Positions 42,049 through 52,910 are shown, numbered from the stretch's first letter. The stretch: DNA of 64,000 bases from Defluviitaleaceae bacterium (GCA_009779915.1 WRBA01000009.1:39078-103077), one strand, 5' to 3'. A program made the numbers and translations. The notes: generated from the sequence alone by a model not told the origin.

Positions 42049-45000
42049 TTATTGTTGCAGTTGTTCACTATATATACTATCGGCAAATTTCATAATTGCT
42101 TTACCAAGATTAAAAACTAGTTCCTTATGGTCTTTTGAAAGGGATGGCAGCGCCTCAAGGGACTCCTGAACCCCCGCCTCACCGCTAATATCCGCAATTT
42201 TACCTTTTAGCCCAAATTCAGCCAAAGTACCTAAAAGCAGACTGTTATAATCTTTAGCCGTGGCTGTGCCTATATTTTCATAAGCCGCTGAAATTGCGAC
42301 CTCAGCACCCTCAAGGACGCAAGCAGCCATAATACTGCCCTTCGGCATAGCTATATTAACGGCAATATTAACCTCACCTCCCGGTATATAACCTTTTGGC
42401 ATAAATATATTAAGCTCAGCCATATCCCCTGCAATACTAACAGGTATTTTGAAATTATTAGTCCTCTTTGACAGGGCGTTTTGCACTTTTACAGCGTTTT
42501 GCAAAAGCCTCACTTCCCTAAGAAGAGTTCCCTTGCCTTTATCTAAAACTTTTTCCTCAAGTTTATCAGCAGCTTGGCTTAAAGAAGCTTCCGGCTGGGT
42601 TTCATCACCGGCTGTAAGTTTGTCCTTATCTACTAAAAACTCCTCACTGTTTTCTTCTATTTCCTCGGCAATATTTTGTATGGTATTTACAAAATATCCA
42701 GGCTTTGACAGTTCCAAATAGGTTTTCATATTTGCGATTGTAGCAGGTAAGCCAATATTTTCAAGGAATGCAAACATCTCCTCTTTTTGGGAAAGGACAG
42801 TTTTAATATCCTCGAAAGCCTTTAACCCTTCCTCTGCGCTAATTTCCCGCTTAGTATCGGATTTTTCGGACAATATTTCAATAAGCTCGTCTATAGATAG
42901 CTCAAAAAGCTCCGGATTCGCCACAAGCTTATTTAAATTATCTATATTAATATTATCCTCCAAACTTTTAATAAGAAGACCGGCAAGCTCATCTTCGGTA
43001 CTTAATCCGGCAGCGGAAAGCCTGTTAAGAGCTTCCTTCGTTTCCGTCGGCAGCGCGGCAGAATATCCTTCATTTGACACTGTGCTGTCAATCCCGCCGT
43101 AAGCTGAGTCCGCCATATCCATAAGATTCATGAGAGTCGGCATCTTACCGGCTTTTAAATTAAACCCTATCGCTGTCATACTGCCTTTTTCCAGCTTATT
43201 AAACAAGCGATACATAGCAATCAGGCTCTCCCGCTCCTCGCCTGAAAGCTCCCCTGATTGGTCTAGGCGATAAATCGCTTCGGCAATACTTCCCTTAGGG
43301 CTATCTCCATGAGAGGCACTGTATTCATCCAAATAATCAAGTACCCTATCCACATGTGAGCCAAGAGGGTCAAAGCCATTTTTAATCATATCCGCCGCTA
43401 TCGCAGGCGTAAGATTTTCTTGTAATTTTGCCACTTTCATATCAATTATTTTAACTTTAAGCATATTTTCGTAATTAATATCTAAGCCGCTTTTTATGAG
43501 TATTTCTCCTTGGCGCAAAGCTTCGTCAGTTGGGTCAAATCCCATATCAGCAAGGATTTTAGAAAGAGAGTCCGCCACTTTTTCACTGGTATCCCCATAT
43601 GCGGCAGCAGGCTTTGCGATATTTTTTTCATACTCCAAAAGCATTTCGTTTTTACGGTTTTCCTTGGCTATATCATCTATAGAGAAAGGGGTTTTACCCT
43701 CGGCAATATTATTGTAAGTAGGCACTGCAAGGGCTTTTAAAAAGCCTAATGAGCTGAATATTTCACTCATTTTACTTATGCCGCCGGGTGTTTTATTAAG
43801 AGCTGCGTCATTTAACGCCTCTGTAAAAACATCATTCTCTATTTTTGAAATCTCGCTAAGGGCGCGGTTTATAGGCATAATATCAATATTTATGCCTTTA
43901 CTTATAAGGCGGTGTACAACCTCGTGCGTCAGCTTATGCTGCATTTGGATAAGCATGTGGCGTGAAAGCCCTGCCTGGTCTTTCGGAGTAAAGCCCTCAG
44001 GTATCTGGGCATTCCTAAGATTAAAAAGCGTAACCGGAATATTGCGCTCAGTTATATAAGCCACATCTTTATCCGTAACTGTTGGCAAAAACTCAATAAT
44101 GTCCTTATAAGCTGCTGTCAGCTTATCTTTACTTACATAATCCGCAATAATTATCTCTTCGGGTTTTATCCCTTCTTTTATCCCTTGGGCAGCTTTTTCT
44201 ATTACATTTTTAATGCCTTCTTCCCCGCCTAACCCCCTGAGATATACCGCTTTTTCAAGGTTTTCCTTGGTTATAGGCAAATCATGTTCGTATAAAAATA
44301 CAGCATTTTTACGATTTGCATCTGTAAGTTCAACATCCTGTGCGGTTAATATAGCATCAAGCTGTTTATATAAAAGCTCCATGTCAGCATTTTCATTTTT
44401 TGCAAGCCCGGTAAGCAATGCCGTGTAATAATTTGCCAAGCTTCCCCCACTCTCTGATTTTATAAGATGAGCTATGCCTGCATCGCTTAATTCCCCTGCT
44501 TTTGTATAAATATTTAAGGATTTTTCGATAAATTCAATATTGTTCTCAGTAACAGGCAAAGCCGCTTCTGATAAGGTTTTTATAATCTCTGATTTGTTTT
44601 CTAAACCTTGTTTATCAAGACCAAGTTCTTGCATCTTTTTAGCTATAATACTATCCATTTCTTCCTCAGAAATAGCCTCAGGGCTTGCTTTAACCTCTTT
44701 AAGTACTGAATTTAGCATATTCAAATTAAGATTTTGTATGGATATACCACTTGCCAAAAGCTCATTTATCACAGCCGCAGTAAGGTTATCCGCGGCGTAA
44801 GCTATGCGCCCTTGTATTCTCGATATCGCAAGGCGCGCTTTTTCCGCGCCCTCATCTTCTTCCCATAATTGTTTTATCTCCAGCACATTTTCCTCGGATA
44901 TCATACCGCTTTGTTTAAACAAATCTTTAGTTTGTAAAGGGTCAAGACTGCCGCTTGTGCTGCCCGCTCCCCCTATGTCCCCAATCAGCTGCAGTACAAT

Positions 45001-45240
45001 GCCGCCGCTGCCGTTATCTTTTACGCTAAAGCTGATTTTATCGCCAATATGCCTGTCTATACTGCCTTTAAGAGAAAGCTCACTGCCTCCCTCCAGCATC
45101 ATAGCTATCCTGCCATTACTAACATCAGTTATTGTCGCGCTATAAGTTTGCCCTATTTGAAAATTAAAGTTTGAGCCGTTTTCAAAACGAAAGTGCATAC
45201 GTCCGTTTAAGCCATTAATTGCTGATGTATTCATTAACAT
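42049..45240 (-). CDS. Very large FliK-like flagellar-locus protein (1063 aa)
   Basis: An N-terminal beta-rich part (FRFENGSNFNFQIGQTYSATITDVSNGRIAM, quoted in part) is followed by about 750 residues of helical repeats. These carry the recurring pattern LxxxGxPxTxxNlexaxxL (LPITKENLEKAVYLRGLG, LPVTENNIEFIEKSL, IPVTLFNLRNAQIP, LPATIANMKTYLELS). The C-terminal domain (AELNIFMPKGYIPGGEVNIAVNI) resembles the FliK hook domain. It leads the flagellin 1-fliS operon behind a sigma-D-like -10. I recall similar proteins in Lachnospiraceae as DUF6240, unverified. The start could be the first ATG or M3, which has better SD spacing (AAAGGTGA). Confidence 0.7.
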   Translation of the reverse strand: MLMNTSAINGLNGRMHFRFENGSNFNFQIGQTYSATITDVSNGRIAMMLEGGSELSLKGSIDRHIGDKISFSVKDNGSGGIVLQLIGDIGGAGSTSGSLDPLQTKDLFKQSGMISEENVLEIKQLWEEDEGAEKARLAISRIQGRIAYAADNLTAAVINELLASGISIQNLNLNMLNSVLKEVKASPEAISEEEMDSIIAKKMQELGLDKQGLENKSEIIKTLSEAALPVTENNIEFIEKSLNIYTKAGELSDAGIAHLIKSESGGSLANYYTALLTGLAKNENADMELLYKQLDAILTAQDVELTDANRKNAVFLYEHDLPITKENLEKAVYLRGLGGEEGIKNVIEKAAQGIKEGIKPEEIIIADYVSKDKLTAAYKDIIEFLPTVTDKDVAYITERNIPVTLFNLRNAQIPEGFTPKDQAGLSRHMLIQMQHKLTHEVVHRLISKGINIDIMPINRALSEISKIENDVFTEALNDAALNKTPGGISKMSEIFSSLGFLKALAVPTYNNIAEGKTPFSIDDIAKENRKNEMLLEYEKNIAKPAAAYGDTSEKVADSLSKILADMGFDPTDEALRQGEILIKSGLDINYENMLKVKIIDMKVAKLQENLTPAIAADMIKNGFDPLGSHVDRVLDYLDEYSASHGDSPKGSIAEAIYRLDQSGELSGEERESLIAMYRLFNKLEKGSMTAIGFNLKAGKMPTLMNLMDMADSAYGGIDSTVSNEGYSAALPTETKEALNRLSAAGLSTEDELAGLLIKSLEDNINIDNLNKLVANPELFELSIDELIEILSEKSDTKREISAEEGLKAFEDIKTVLSQKEEMFAFLENIGLPATIANMKTYLELSKPGYFVNTIQNIAEEIEENSEEFLVDKDKLTAGDETQPEASLSQAADKLEEKVLDKGKGTLLREVRLLQNAVKVQNALSKRTNNFKIPVSIAGDMAELNIFMPKGYIPGGEVNIAVNIAMPKGSIMAACVLEGAEVAISAAYENIGTATAKDYNSLLLGTLAEFGLKGKIADISGEAGVQESLEALPSLSKDHKELVFNLGKAIMKFADSIYSEQLQQ

Positions 45241-45278
45241 ATCACCTTTCTTAGTACAAAGATGTTTTACTAAGTATA

Positions 45279-45286
45279 CTATCGGC
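45279..45286 (-). promoter_or_regulatory. Sigma-D (flagellar) -10 of the flagellin 1 operon, candidate
   Basis: Minus-strand GCCGATAG (45279-45286) matches the sigma-D -10 GCCGATAT at 7/8 positions, 38 bp before the large gene. The -35 (TTTAT region) is weak. The same factor would link this operon to flagellin 2. Confidence 0.5.
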
Positions 45287-45329
45287 TTAAGGCTTCCTAT
45301 AATAAACTACATTTTTTTATATCTTTTGA

Positions 45330-45358
45330 TTGAAGGTATATTGTGAGCATGTTATAAT
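45330..45358 (+). promoter_or_regulatory. Sigma-A promoter of prs
   Basis: TTGAAG (45330-45335), 17 bp, TATAAT (45353-45358), about 60 nt before the prs ATG. A second TATAAT lies nearer the gene at about 45,400 without a clear -35. Confidence 0.55.
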
Positions 45359-45424
45359 TAACTTGACAAAATTATACAAATTTTTATCTTCATTTTAATT
45401 ATAATCAAGGGGGCGTTGTTTTTA

Positions 45425-46393
45425 ATGAGATGCAGCGGTAAAATAAAAATTATTAGTGGCAATTCAAATCCCAAATTGGCTGAAGCTATTGCTTCATCCC
45501 TTGACGAGGAGTTAGTTAAGGCAACTATAGGTAAATTTGCCGACGGGGAAATTTCAGTTAATATTCATGAAACAGTCAGAGGCTGTGATGTTTTTATAAT
45601 CCAGTCTACCTCTCATCCGGTAAATGACCACCTTATGGAGCTTTTGATTATTATTGACGCTATGAAACGTGCCTCAGCCGGACGGATAAATGTGGTTATG
45701 CCCTACTATGGCTACGCAAGACAGGATAGAAAAGCAAAGGCAAGAGACCCAATCAGTGCGAAACTTGTGGCAAATTTAATAGACACCGCCGGGGCTGACC
45801 GGTTAGTTACCATGGACTTACATTCGCCTCAGCTCCAAGGCTTCTTTGATATACCTGTTGATCATCTTGTAGGGCTTGCAATATTTAAAGAATATTATGA
45901 AAATAAGTTTAACGGTGCAGGTGATATTGTTGTGGTTGCCCCTGATATGGGTTCCACTGTAAGAGCCAGGTATTTAGCTGATGCCATAGGTTCAACCGTT
46001 GCCATAGTCGATAAAAAGCGTGACCGTGCAAATGAAAGTAAAGTTATGAATTTAATAGGGGACGTTAAAGGCAAAAAAGCCGTTTTAATAGATGATTTAG
46101 TTGACACAGGAGGCTCTATTATAAACGCCGCAAACGCAGTATTGGAAAACGGTGCGACAGAAGTACATATTGGCTGTACCCATGGGGTTTTCTCCAAAAA
46201 CGCGATTGAGCTTATTGAAAACTCAGATGTATGCGAAATGATTGTATTGGATACAATAGCCGAAAAGCCGTTAAATACCAATAAAATCATATATTTATCC
46301 GCTGCGGATAATTTTGCCAACGCAATAAGGCGTATCCATGATGAAAGACCCGTTTCCGATATGTTTACAGATTCGAAGATACGTTATCAATAA
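45425..46393 (+). CDS. prs: Ribose-phosphate pyrophosphokinase
   Basis: Makes PRPP from ribose-5-phosphate and ATP, feeding purine, pyrimidine, His and Trp synthesis. The 322-aa protein has the flexible-loop region PYYGYARQDRKAKARDPISAKL (quoted in part), MDLHSPQLQGFFDIPVDHL, and the PRPP loop VLIDDLVDTGGSI. The ATG at 45425 follows AAGGGGG; a TTG three codons earlier is too close to it. Confidence 0.96.
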   Translation: MRCSGKIKIISGNSNPKLAEAIASSLDEELVKATIGKFADGEISVNIHETVRGCDVFIIQSTSHPVNDHLMELLIIIDAMKRASAGRINVVMPYYGYARQDRKAKARDPISAKLVANLIDTAGADRLVTMDLHSPQLQGFFDIPVDHLVGLAIFKEYYENKFNGAGDIVVVAPDMGSTVRARYLADAIGSTVAIVDKKRDRANESKVMNLIGDVKGKKAVLIDDLVDTGGSIINAANAVLENGATEVHIGCTHGVFSKNAIELIENSDVCEMIVLDTIAEKPLNTNKIIYLSAADNFANAIRRIHDERPVSDMFTDSKIRYQ

Positions 46394-46408
46394 AGGGAGG
46401 TGTTCAAA

Positions 46409-46576
46409 ATGACGACCAAACTTATGGAGGAAAGCGTAATGACGGATTTTCAATTCAAGGCCTTGATGACAATGGTATTAGACATTGTTGAACGCTCGGA
46501 AACTAAAGAGCAAATTAGGGAGTCCATTGAAAAATTAGCAAGTGGTGAATTAAATGCTAAGAAGGACAACAATTAA
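46409..46576 (+). CDS. Small helical protein (55 aa) between prs and pth
   Basis: The ORF MTTKLMEESVMTDFQFKALM...LNAKKDNN is predicted fully helical, with the amphipathic stretch MTMVLDIVERSETKEQIRESIEKL (quoted in part). GGGAGGTG lies 7 nt before the ATG. Its TAA is directly followed by the pth ATG, so translation is coupled. The strong SD and tight packing make it a real gene. I recognise no function. Confidence 0.75.
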   Translation: MTTKLMEESVMTDFQFKALMTMVLDIVERSETKEQIRESIEKLASGELNAKKDNN

Positions 46577-47185
46577 ATGCTAATCATCGCAGGTCTTGGC
46601 AATCCTGAAAAAGACTATCGAAACACCCGTCACAATATTGGTTTTGAAACTCTTAATAAATTTGTTTACGACCATAATTTAGCCTTTAACAAAGCCAAAT
46701 TCCGCTCTCATATAGCGGAAGGGGTAGTATTCGGTAAAAAAATACTCCTATTAAAGCCTCAAACTTATATGAATTTAAGTGGCGAGGCTATTCGTGACGC
46801 ACTTATTTTCTACAAGCTTGAGCCTGAAAATTTAATTGTAATCTATGACGATATTGCCCTTGATGTCGGCGAGGTGCGTATAAGGAAACAAGGCTCAGCA
46901 GGCAGCCATAACGGCATGAAGAGCATTGTATATCAGTTAGAGTGTGACGTATTTACAAGGATAAGAGTAGGCATAGGTGCAAAGCCTCCCGGATATACTT
47001 TATCTAACTATGTACTAAGCCGTTTTTCAAAAAATGAAACAGAAGCAATGATAGAAGGGGTGACCAAAGCAACAGACGCCTTGGAAATTATACTTAAGGA
47101 CTCGGTTGATACGGCTATGAATAAATTTAATAAAAAGAAAAAACCTGAGAAACCGCCAAAAACGGAGGAAGTTGATGAGCAATAG
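46577..47185 (+). CDS. pth: Peptidyl-tRNA hydrolase
   Basis: Recycles peptidyl-tRNAs released by stalled ribosomes. The 202-aa protein has GLGNPEKDYRNTRHNIGFE with the catalytic His, and VIYDDIALDVGEVRIRKQGSAGSHNGMKSI (quoted in part) with the catalytic Asp and Asn. The Lys/Pro-rich C-terminal tail is slightly extended. It overlaps mfd, and pth-mfd neighbourhood is conserved in Firmicutes. Confidence 0.96.
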   Translation: MLIIAGLGNPEKDYRNTRHNIGFETLNKFVYDHNLAFNKAKFRSHIAEGVVFGKKILLLKPQTYMNLSGEAIRDALIFYKLEPENLIVIYDDIALDVGEVRIRKQGSAGSHNGMKSIVYQLECDVFTRIRVGIGAKPPGYTLSNYVLSRFSKNETEAMIEGVTKATDALEIILKDSVDTAMNKFNKKKKPEKPPKTEEVDEQ

Positions 47186-50100
47186 CTTAACCACACATGG
47201 ATTATATGAGCCCTTAAGTACTTTAAGGGCTTTTCGTCTTGCCACTGAGGGAAATATGGGAGCTGTCTCCCCTCTTCTTCTATCCGGCATGATGGACTCC
47301 CAAAAATGTCATATAATAGCCGCTATTAAGGAGCTTAAGGGTAATGCATCCCTTGTAATAACCCACTCGGAGCTTAAGGCAAAGGAAATTTATGAGGATT
47401 TATCCTTTTTCATAAAGGGTGATAATAATTTATTCCTCTACCCTGCTAAGGATGTGGTTTTTTATGCCGCTGATGTTAAAAGTTCCCTTATAATTAAGGA
47501 GCGGTTTGCAGCTATTAACGCCCTGTTAAAAGGTGAGCGGCCTGTTATCGTCTTGTCTGTGGAGGCTTTATTTGACCGCCTTTCCCCTCCCGATGTGTTT
47601 GAGGAGCATATTATCCGTCTTAAAACAGGGGATACCTATGATATAAGCACTCTTGTGAAAAAGCTTGTACTTATGGGCTATGAGCGCAGGGATATGGTAG
47701 AGGCCGCCGGGCAGTTTTCCATGCGCGGGGGTATATTGGATGTTTTCACAGCTATTTATGAAAACCCTATGCGTATTGAGTTTTTTGATGATGAAATTGA
47801 CTCAATCCGCGTTATTGATATGGAAAGCCAGCGTTCTATCTCCAAATGGGAAGCTATGGAGATTTTTCCCATGAAGGAGCTGGTTTATGATGAATATACC
47901 CTGACCAAAGCCCTTAAAAAAATCGAGTCTGAGTTTGAAAAAACCTTAAAAAGCTACGAAAAAAAAGGGCTTTATGAAGAATCCGCACAGCTAAAACATT
48001 CTGTAGGGGAGGTTATAGAGCAGCTTAAAATCGATAAAAACTCCCGGGATATTGACCGTTTTATACAGTATTTTTATGAAAAAGGTATCTCTTTGCTAAA
48101 CTATTTGCCGTCGGATGCTTATATATTCTTCGATGAAAGTGCCCGCCTAAGCGAGCGCAGCGAAACCGCATTCGAGGAGTTTTCCCAAAGTGTCCAGGGC
48201 AGGCTTTTAAAAGGCTATCTCCTTCCGGAGCAGGCAAATATGATTTACTCCTACAGCCAAATTGTCTCCATGTGCGCCAAATTTCCACAGATAATAATGA
48301 ACTCAATGGTATCAACCATTAGGGAATTTAAACCAAAAGAAATGGCTTCTTTTGCCGTAAAAGGCTCTGTTTCATTCCAAAACCGTATTGACCTGCTTGC
48401 GCCGGATATTAACTATCTTAAATCAAATGGCTATAGTATAGTAATGCTTTCAGGGAGCCGTGTCAGGGGCGAGCGGATTGTAGCTGAACTTGTGGAAAAC
48501 AGTATATCCGCCAAGTTTTTCGAGCGGTCTTCACAGGTAGAGCTTAGTCCTGATTACGTTTCCGTTATCTCCGGCAGTTTAGCGCGCGGCTTTATGTATG
48601 ATGATATAAAACTTGCTTTTATTTCTGATAAGGAGCTTTTCGGCGAGAAAAAGAAGGTTAGAAAATATAAAAAAGATAAAAACACCCGTAAAATCGACAG
48701 CTTTATGGAGCTTAAGGTTGGGGATTATATAGTCCATGAAAATCACGGTATAGGCAAGTTCGCAGGGATTGAAAATATTGTATCAGACCAGATAAAACGT
48801 GATTATATCAAGCTTACCTATGCTGACGGGGGCAATTTATACATCCCTACAAGCCAAATGGATATGATTGGCAAATACATCGGCGGTGAGTCTGCCTCCC
48901 CTAAAATGAGCCGCTTAGGAGGCGCAGACTGGGCAAAAGCCAAGTCCCGTGCCAAAGGCGCAGTAGAGATCTTGGCAAAAGACTTAATTGAGCTGTACGC
49001 CAAGCGGGAAGCCGCTCAAGGCTTTAGATACGGCAAAGACACCGTATGGCAGCAGGAATTTGAGGAAACCTTCCCCTTTGATGAAACTGATGACCAGCTA
49101 AACGCCATAGAAGATGTTAAAGGAGATATGGAGTCCATAAAAGTTATGGATCGCTTGATTTGCGGCGATGTAGGCTACGGCAAGACTGAAATAGCCTTGC
49201 GGGCGGCTTTTAAAGCTGTGTCCGATGGTAAACAGGTAGCTTATCTTGTGCCTACCACCATCCTTGCACAGCAGCATTATAACACCTTTACCCAGCGTAT
49301 GCAGGATTTTCCCATATCAATTGAGATGATGAGCCGCTTCCGCTCCCAGAAAGAGCTTAAGGCTGCCGCGGATGGCTTACACAAAGGCTCGGTGGATATT
49401 GTTATAGGCACACACCGTATCCTTTCAAAGGATGTGAGCTTTAAAAATCTTGGGCTTGTTATAGTTGATGAAGAGCAGCGCTTTGGGGTATCTCATAAGG
49501 AAAAACTTAAATCTTTTAAAGAAAATGTGGATGTTATTACTCTTACCGCCACTCCAATCCCCCGGACGCTCCATATGAGCCTTGCAGGCATCAGGGATAT
49601 GAGCTTACTTGACGAGCCGCCTTCAGAGCGCAAGCCTATCCAGACTTATGTAATGGAATATAATCAGGAGTTTATAAAAGACGCTATCCATCGTGAACTG
49701 GCAAGGGGCGGACAGGTTTATTATTTGTACAACAGGGTTAGGAGCATTTCCGATATGGCGGCACGTGTACAAAATCTTGTACCGGAAGCCAATGTTGCTT
49801 ACGCCCATGGTCAAATGTCCGAAAAAGAGCTTGAAAGTATTATGATGGATTTTATAAACAGTGATATAAATGTCCTTGTATGTACCACGATTATCGAAAC
49901 AGGACTTGATATACCCAATGTTAACACAATAATCATACATGACTCGGATACTTATGGTCTGGCACAGCTATATCAGCTTAGAGGGCGTGTAGGCCGCTCC
50001 AGCCGCATAGCTTACTGCTATCTCATGTACAGGAAGGATAAAGTCCTTACAGAAGGGGCTGAAAAGCGTCTCCAAACCATCAGGGACTTTACTGAGTTTG

Positions 50101-50717
50101 GCTCAGGCTTTAAAATTTCCATGCGGGATCTTGAGATTAGGGGTGCCGGCAATCTTTTAGGTGAATCCCAGCACGGGCATATGGATAGTGTTGGTTATGA
50201 TATGTATTGCCGCCTTTTAAGTGAAGAAGTAAGCAGGCTTAAAGGTATTATGCCGGAAGAAATTTTTGAGACTTATATTGATTTGGAATTTACCGCATAT
50301 ATTCCTGCCGATTATATCTCAAATGAGGAGCAGCGGCTGGAAATATATAAGAAAATCTCATTAATAAGAGATAAAAACGACTATTTAGATGTACAAGAAG
50401 AGCTGCTGGACCGTTTTGGCGACCTGCCAAAAGCAGTTATGAACCTTATGGATATAGCCTATATGAAAGCAAAGGCAAATAAGGTCGGGGTAATTTCCAT
50501 AACAGAAAAAGGTGCCGAGAAAGGTAAAAATATAATAATAACCTTTAAAAATGACGCCCAGGCTGACCCTGTGAAGATTATGGAATTGTGCCAAAAGGAG
50601 CATCATTTGAGTTTTACAGTGGCAAATAACCCCTTTATTACTTATAGGCTTAAGGGGGAGCTTGCGGCAGATGATATCGAGGCATTGACAGAGGTTTTTG
50701 ATGGGATAGGTGTTTAG
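47175..50717 (+). CDS. mfd: Transcription-repair coupling factor Mfd
   Basis: Removes stalled RNA polymerase and recruits UvrA. The 1180-aa protein has the UvrB-like N-terminal module ([37 protein letters not shown], quoted in part) and the CarD-like RNAP-interaction domain ([16 protein letters not shown]). The translocase has motif [15 protein letters not shown], motif [10 protein letters not shown] and [11 protein letters not shown]-terminal D7 domain follows. The start with GGAGG 6 nt upstream overlaps pth. Complete. Confidence 0.97.
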   Translation: MSNSLTTHGLYEPLSTLRAFRLATEGNMGAVSPLLLSGMMDSQKCHIIAAIKELKGNASLVITHSELKAKEIYEDLSFFIKGDNNLFLYPAKDVVFYAADVKSSLIIKERFAAINALLKGERPVIVLSVEALFDRLSPPDVFEEHIIRLKTGDTYDISTLVKKLVLMGYERRDMVEAAGQFSMRGGILDVFTAIYENPMRIEFFDDEIDSIRVIDMESQRSISKWEAMEIFPMKELVYDEYTLTKALKKIESEFEKTLKSYEKKGLYEESAQLKHSVGEVIEQLKIDKNSRDIDRFIQYFYEKGISLLNYLPSDAYIFFDESARLSERSETAFEEFSQSVQGRLLKGYLLPEQANMIYSYSQIVSMCAKFPQIIMNSMVSTIREFKPKEMASFAVKGSVSFQNRIDLLAPDINYLKSNGYSIVMLSGSRVRGERIVAELVENSISAKFFERSSQVELSPDYVSVISGSLARGFMYDDIKLAFISDKELFGEKKKVRKYKKDKNTRKIDSFMELKVGDYIVHENHGIGKFAGIENIVSDQIKRDYIKLTYADGGNLYIPTSQMDMIGKYIGGESASPKMSRLGGADWAKAKSRAKGAVEILAKDLIELYAKREAAQGFRYGKDTVWQQEFEETFPFDETDDQLNAIEDVKGDMESIKVMDRLICGDVGYGKTEIALRAAFKAVSDGKQVAYLVPTTILAQQHYNTFTQRMQDFPISIEMMSRFRSQKELKAAADGLHKGSVDIVIGTHRILSKDVSFKNLGLVIVDEEQRFGVSHKEKLKSFKENVDVITLTATPIPRTLHMSLAGIRDMSLLDEPPSERKPIQTYVMEYNQEFIKDAIHRELARGGQVYYLYNRVRSISDMAARVQNLVPEANVAYAHGQMSEKELESIMMDFINSDINVLVCTTIIETGLDIPNVNTIIIHDSDTYGLAQLYQLRGRVGRSSRIAYCYLMYRKDKVLTEGAEKRLQTIRDFTEFGSGFKISMRDLEIRGAGNLLGESQHGHMDSVGYDMYCRLLSEEVSRLKGIMPEEIFETYIDLEFTAYIPADYISNEEQRLEIYKKISLIRDKNDYLDVQEELLDRFGDLPKAVMNLMDIAYMKAKANKVGVISITEKGAEKGKNIIITFKNDAQADPVKIMELCQKEHHLSFTVANNPFITYRLKGELAADDIEALTEVFDGIGV

Positions 50718-50843
50718 AAATATGGGCTGCGACCTCGATCTAAACCGCTCATTGTTCGACTCTCCTGACCTAAGTAACGAAGGCATAACCTGAAGCAATC
50801 TCAGCCTATTGACGAAGTATAAACCCAGAAAAGAGGTGTATTT
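50718..50843. other. Intergenic region mfd-phzF with a short repeat
   Basis: No ORF and no classical terminator. Contains GACTCTCCTGACCTAAG near 50,760, whose complement shares AGGTCA-GGAGAGTCGAAC with the hairpin loop at 52,957-52,983. AAGAGGTG before the phzF ATG is its SD. Confidence 0.35.
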
Positions 50844-51626
50844 ATGAAATACTATGTAATTGATGCCTTCGCTGAAAAGGTTTTTGAAGGTAATCCGGCA
50901 GCGGTGTGTGTCCTTGATACTTGGCCGGCTGAAGAACTTATGCTAAACATTGCCATCGAGCATAATCTCTCTGAAACAGCCTTTACCGTCAGAGAGGCTG
51001 ACGGCTCTTATCTGCTGCGCTGGTTTACTCCGGGTGGTGAAGTGCCCCTTTGTGGTCACGCTACCTTGGCAACGGCTTTTGTACTGGCAAAATTTTATGA
51101 GCCTGACTCGGATACCTTCCGCTTTAACACTATGGAGAGTGGTCTCCTTACAGTAACTAAATCCGGTGATATGTTTGAGCTTGATTTTCCCGCTTATGAT
51201 TTGAAAAGCGTACCGGTCACCTCTGAAATGGAGGAGGCAATAGGCTTTAAGGTTTTAGAGGCGTACATAGCAAGGGATTTGGTATGTGTCCTTTCTGATG
51301 AGGGACATGTACTTGAGGCAAACCCCTCTGAAGGAGCACTATTAAAACTCGACGGGCTTCTGCTTAACATAACGGCAAAGGGCAGTTCTTACGACTGTAT
51401 TTCCCGTACTTTTGCCCCAAAGGTTAATATAAAAGAAGACCCTGTTTGCGGCTCAGGTCACTGTCATATTGTACCTATTTGGGCTAAAAAGCTTGGTAAA
51501 GATGAAATTATCGCAAGGCAAGCCTCCCCACGCGGCGGGACACTTTACTGTAAAATGGCAGGAGACAGGGTCAAACTGTCAGGAAAAGCAGTATTATACA
51601 GCATTGGGGAGATTTATATATACTAG
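50844..51626 (+). CDS. PhzF-family isomerase/epimerase-like protein
   Basis: 260-aa protein with the PhzF fold signature: MKYYVIDAFAEKVFEGNPAAVCVLD, the catalytic Glu in NLSETAFTV, LRWFTPGGEVPLCGHATLATAF (quoted in part) and the second-half motif EDPVCGSGHCHIVPIWAKKLG. PhzF homologues outside phenazine clusters are of unknown substrate. Length and both half-site motifs are normal. Confidence 0.88.
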   Translation: MKYYVIDAFAEKVFEGNPAAVCVLDTWPAEELMLNIAIEHNLSETAFTVREADGSYLLRWFTPGGEVPLCGHATLATAFVLAKFYEPDSDTFRFNTMESGLLTVTKSGDMFELDFPAYDLKSVPVTSEMEEAIGFKVLEAYIARDLVCVLSDEGHVLEANPSEGALLKLDGLLLNITAKGSSYDCISRTFAPKVNIKEDPVCGSGHCHIVPIWAKKLGKDEIIARQASPRGGTLYCKMAGDRVKLSGKAVLYSIGEIYIY

Positions 51627-51687
51627 ACCTAACCTCAAAAACACTACTGTGACAATAAGAATTTTTTAACCATATACTTTTACATCA

Positions 51688-51716
51688 TTGCTTTAATATT
51701 TGAATTAGTATAAAAT
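51688..51716 (+). promoter_or_regulatory. Promoter of the NYN-domain gene
   Basis: TTGCTT (51688-51693), 17 bp, TAAAAT (51711-51716), about 45 bp before the ATG. Confidence 0.45.
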
Positions 51717-51761
51717 AGTAGAGCAACCGACAAAATCCGCAGTGGATAATGAGGGATTAAA

Positions 51762-52910
51762 ATGAAAACTGCAATATTTTATGATTTAGAAAATATCACA
51801 TTAGTAACCAAACAAGGCAAGTTTGAAAAAGCGTTTATCGCTTTGCAAGATAAAATAAAATCCAGTGAATTAGTCAGTGAAATTATTTTACAGAAGGCGT
51901 ATATCCGGAAAACACCCAGGGCTGAGATTAAATTAGATCAAATGGAACCTGTTATGAAGAAGTATAATGTCGATTTGGTAGTAGTTGAATCTTTATCAAA
52001 TAAAACAAAAAATATGGTCGATTTTAAAATGGGCATCGACGCAACTGAAGTAATTGTAAGAAGGCGGAGTATTCAAACAGTCGCCATTGTAAGCAGCGAC
52101 GGTGACTTTGGTTTTTTGTGTCAGCAAATTAAAAATATGGGTAAAAACTTACTTGTAATTTCAAAATTTTCCATAACGGGAGATGCTTTGATAAAGCTTT
52201 GTGATGATCTAATCGATTTTTCAGACGAACAAATGAAGCCTAGTTTTATGAACAAAATCTTGGATTTACGAATAACAAAAAAAAATTTTGCAAAAGAAGA
52301 ACCTTTGAGTGCCCTTAACAGCTTTCTAAGCGCAATGAAAGAAGATGACCTCACTTGCCGGTTAATGACCAGGCTAGGCATTGATTTTTCTGTCTTTGTT
52401 TCCATTTTACAAAATAGAAATATTAATCTGCCGAAATACAATAAATTTGGCTTTCCCAATGTTATGTCGTATATGATATTTTTGTTGAACAATACAGGCT
52501 TTGAATATAAAGATAACAGAGTTTTCTATACAGGCAGAACATCACCCTTATCCCAATCTGATTTAATAGAAAATGTCATCAATATGCCTCAAGGATTTTC
52601 CTATGAAAAACTGCTGCAATATTATGAAGTACTTACAGCAGTGAAAAATATCAATGAATTTACAAATTATATGAATTTTATGAAACGTATTGGAATATTA
52701 AAATGGAACTCATTACGACCAAAGCGTGATATGCAAAATACTATCAGTGAATATCTGCAAACACTTCAAGAAAAATCAGGGCTTATCCTTGAAAAAGGTG
52801 CTGTTAAAAAAATTGAGGAAAAATTCAGCAAAACGCCAAAAGCTGCACGGAGAAAGCGCAGCCGTGTAGTTGATTCTAAATTTGCGCGAAGAGTCCGCGC
52901 TAAATCCTAG
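51762..52910 (+). CDS. NYN/PIN-like domain protein
   Basis: 382-aa protein. The N-terminal NYN domain (about 1-155) has MKTAIFYDLENIT with the first acidic site, DFKMGIDATEVIV, and VAIVSSDGDFGFLCQQIKNMGK with the last Asp pair, as in metal-dependent RNases of the LabA/MARF1 group. The C-terminal 220 residues are helical with a winged-helix (OST-HTH-like) appearance and a very basic tail (RRKRSRVVDSKFARRVRAKS). RNA binding is therefore plausible. Monocistronic with its own promoter. Confidence 0.78.
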   Translation: MKTAIFYDLENITLVTKQGKFEKAFIALQDKIKSSELVSEIILQKAYIRKTPRAEIKLDQMEPVMKKYNVDLVVVESLSNKTKNMVDFKMGIDATEVIVRRRSIQTVAIVSSDGDFGFLCQQIKNMGKNLLVISKFSITGDALIKLCDDLIDFSDEQMKPSFMNKILDLRITKKNFAKEEPLSALNSFLSAMKEDDLTCRLMTRLGIDFSVFVSILQNRNINLPKYNKFGFPNVMSYMIFLLNNTGFEYKDNRVFYTGRTSPLSQSDLIENVINMPQGFSYEKLLQYYEVLTAVKNINEFTNYMNFMKRIGILKWNSLRPKRDMQNTISEYLQTLQEKSGLILEKGAVKKIEEKFSKTPKAARRKRSRVVDSKFARRVRAKS

